Assembly: GCF_015546965.1 (NCBI RefSeq)
Contig: NZ_JADMUF010000013.1
Span: forward strand, 1 to 48,269
DNA from: Collinsella aerofaciens
GTDB lineage: Bacteria > Actinomycetota > Coriobacteriia > Coriobacteriales > Coriobacteriaceae
DNA: 48,269 nt
Direction: 5' to 3'
Made by a program: the position numbers and the translations under genes. Numbering within the stretch: position 1 is the stretch's first letter; every line of letters starts with the position of its first letter. This document shows, in pieces, positions 48,191 to 48,269 of the stretch. Below the pieces are notes generated by a model. The model was not told the DNA's origin and searched no databases. It saw nothing but the letters and a program-made list of their open reading frames with translations.

Positions 48191-48269
48191 CTGGTCGCGC
48201 GCGCAGACGTGGTGTAAGAGTGTCCTGAGGTCCGTCGCTGCAAGCCCCGATGTTACTCCTTCTTGAGGC
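48191..48269. repeat. Right copy of 79-bp terminal inverted repeat
   Basis: Exact reverse complement of bases 1-79. See the left copy for interpretation. Confidence 0.85.

Overview
The window is about 60% GC and densely coded, and reads as chromosomal DNA from an actinobacterium of the class Coriobacteriia. Collinsella is the most likely genus. That placement is an inference from gene content and sequence style (paired YhgE/Pip membrane proteins, a split feo operon with a Cys-rich partner, a nickel-pincer lactate racemase locus, many noncoding palindromes); no rRNA or other marker gene is present to settle it. Both ends carry the same 79 bp in inverted orientation, so the contig probably stops at two copies of one repeated element.

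Layout: 242-4227 holds an SPFH/Band 7 protein, rlmH, proC, a 57-residue membrane protein on the minus strand, and serS. 4401-8689 holds an unknown 125-aa protein, three identical tRNA-Arg(ACG) genes trailed by 190-bp repeats that each begin with the last 20 bases of the tRNA, a large unknown TPR-like protein, and tRNA-Ser(GCT). 8822-15520 is a cell-surface and signalling block: a minus-strand D,D-carboxypeptidase next to a VanRS-like two-component pair, then pstB alone followed by a PhoB/PhoR-like pair. 15716-18319 has a CpsC-CpsD-CpsB-type tyrosine kinase/phosphatase module and an acetyltransferase. 18522-29807 has htpG, two adjacent YhgE/Pip genes, a DMT exporter, an M20 amidohydrolase and an MFS transporter. 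30112-34496 has hisS and ppc.

35360-39982 is a lactate racemase locus. larA and larD are on the plus strand and are flanked on both sides by palindromes that share a conserved core but have different arms. A convergent minus-strand operon, larB-larC-tetR, follows; larC lacks its usual C-terminal half and larE is absent from the window. The promoter of that operon overlaps a near-ideal operator.

40097-46729 has serB, aspS, an HPr-family protein with aspartate where Ser46 is expected, and a ferrous-iron operon (feoA, feoA, feoB, a Cys-rich small membrane protein) with two candidate metalloregulator operators. A LacI-family regulator (46874-47953) closes the window.

The strongest unexplained signals are noncoding: the tRNA-tailed 190-bp repeats, the conserved-core palindromes around larAD, several other long hairpins at transcription-unit ends, and two small dispersed repeat families. 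No CRISPR array, prophage or intact transposase gene was found.
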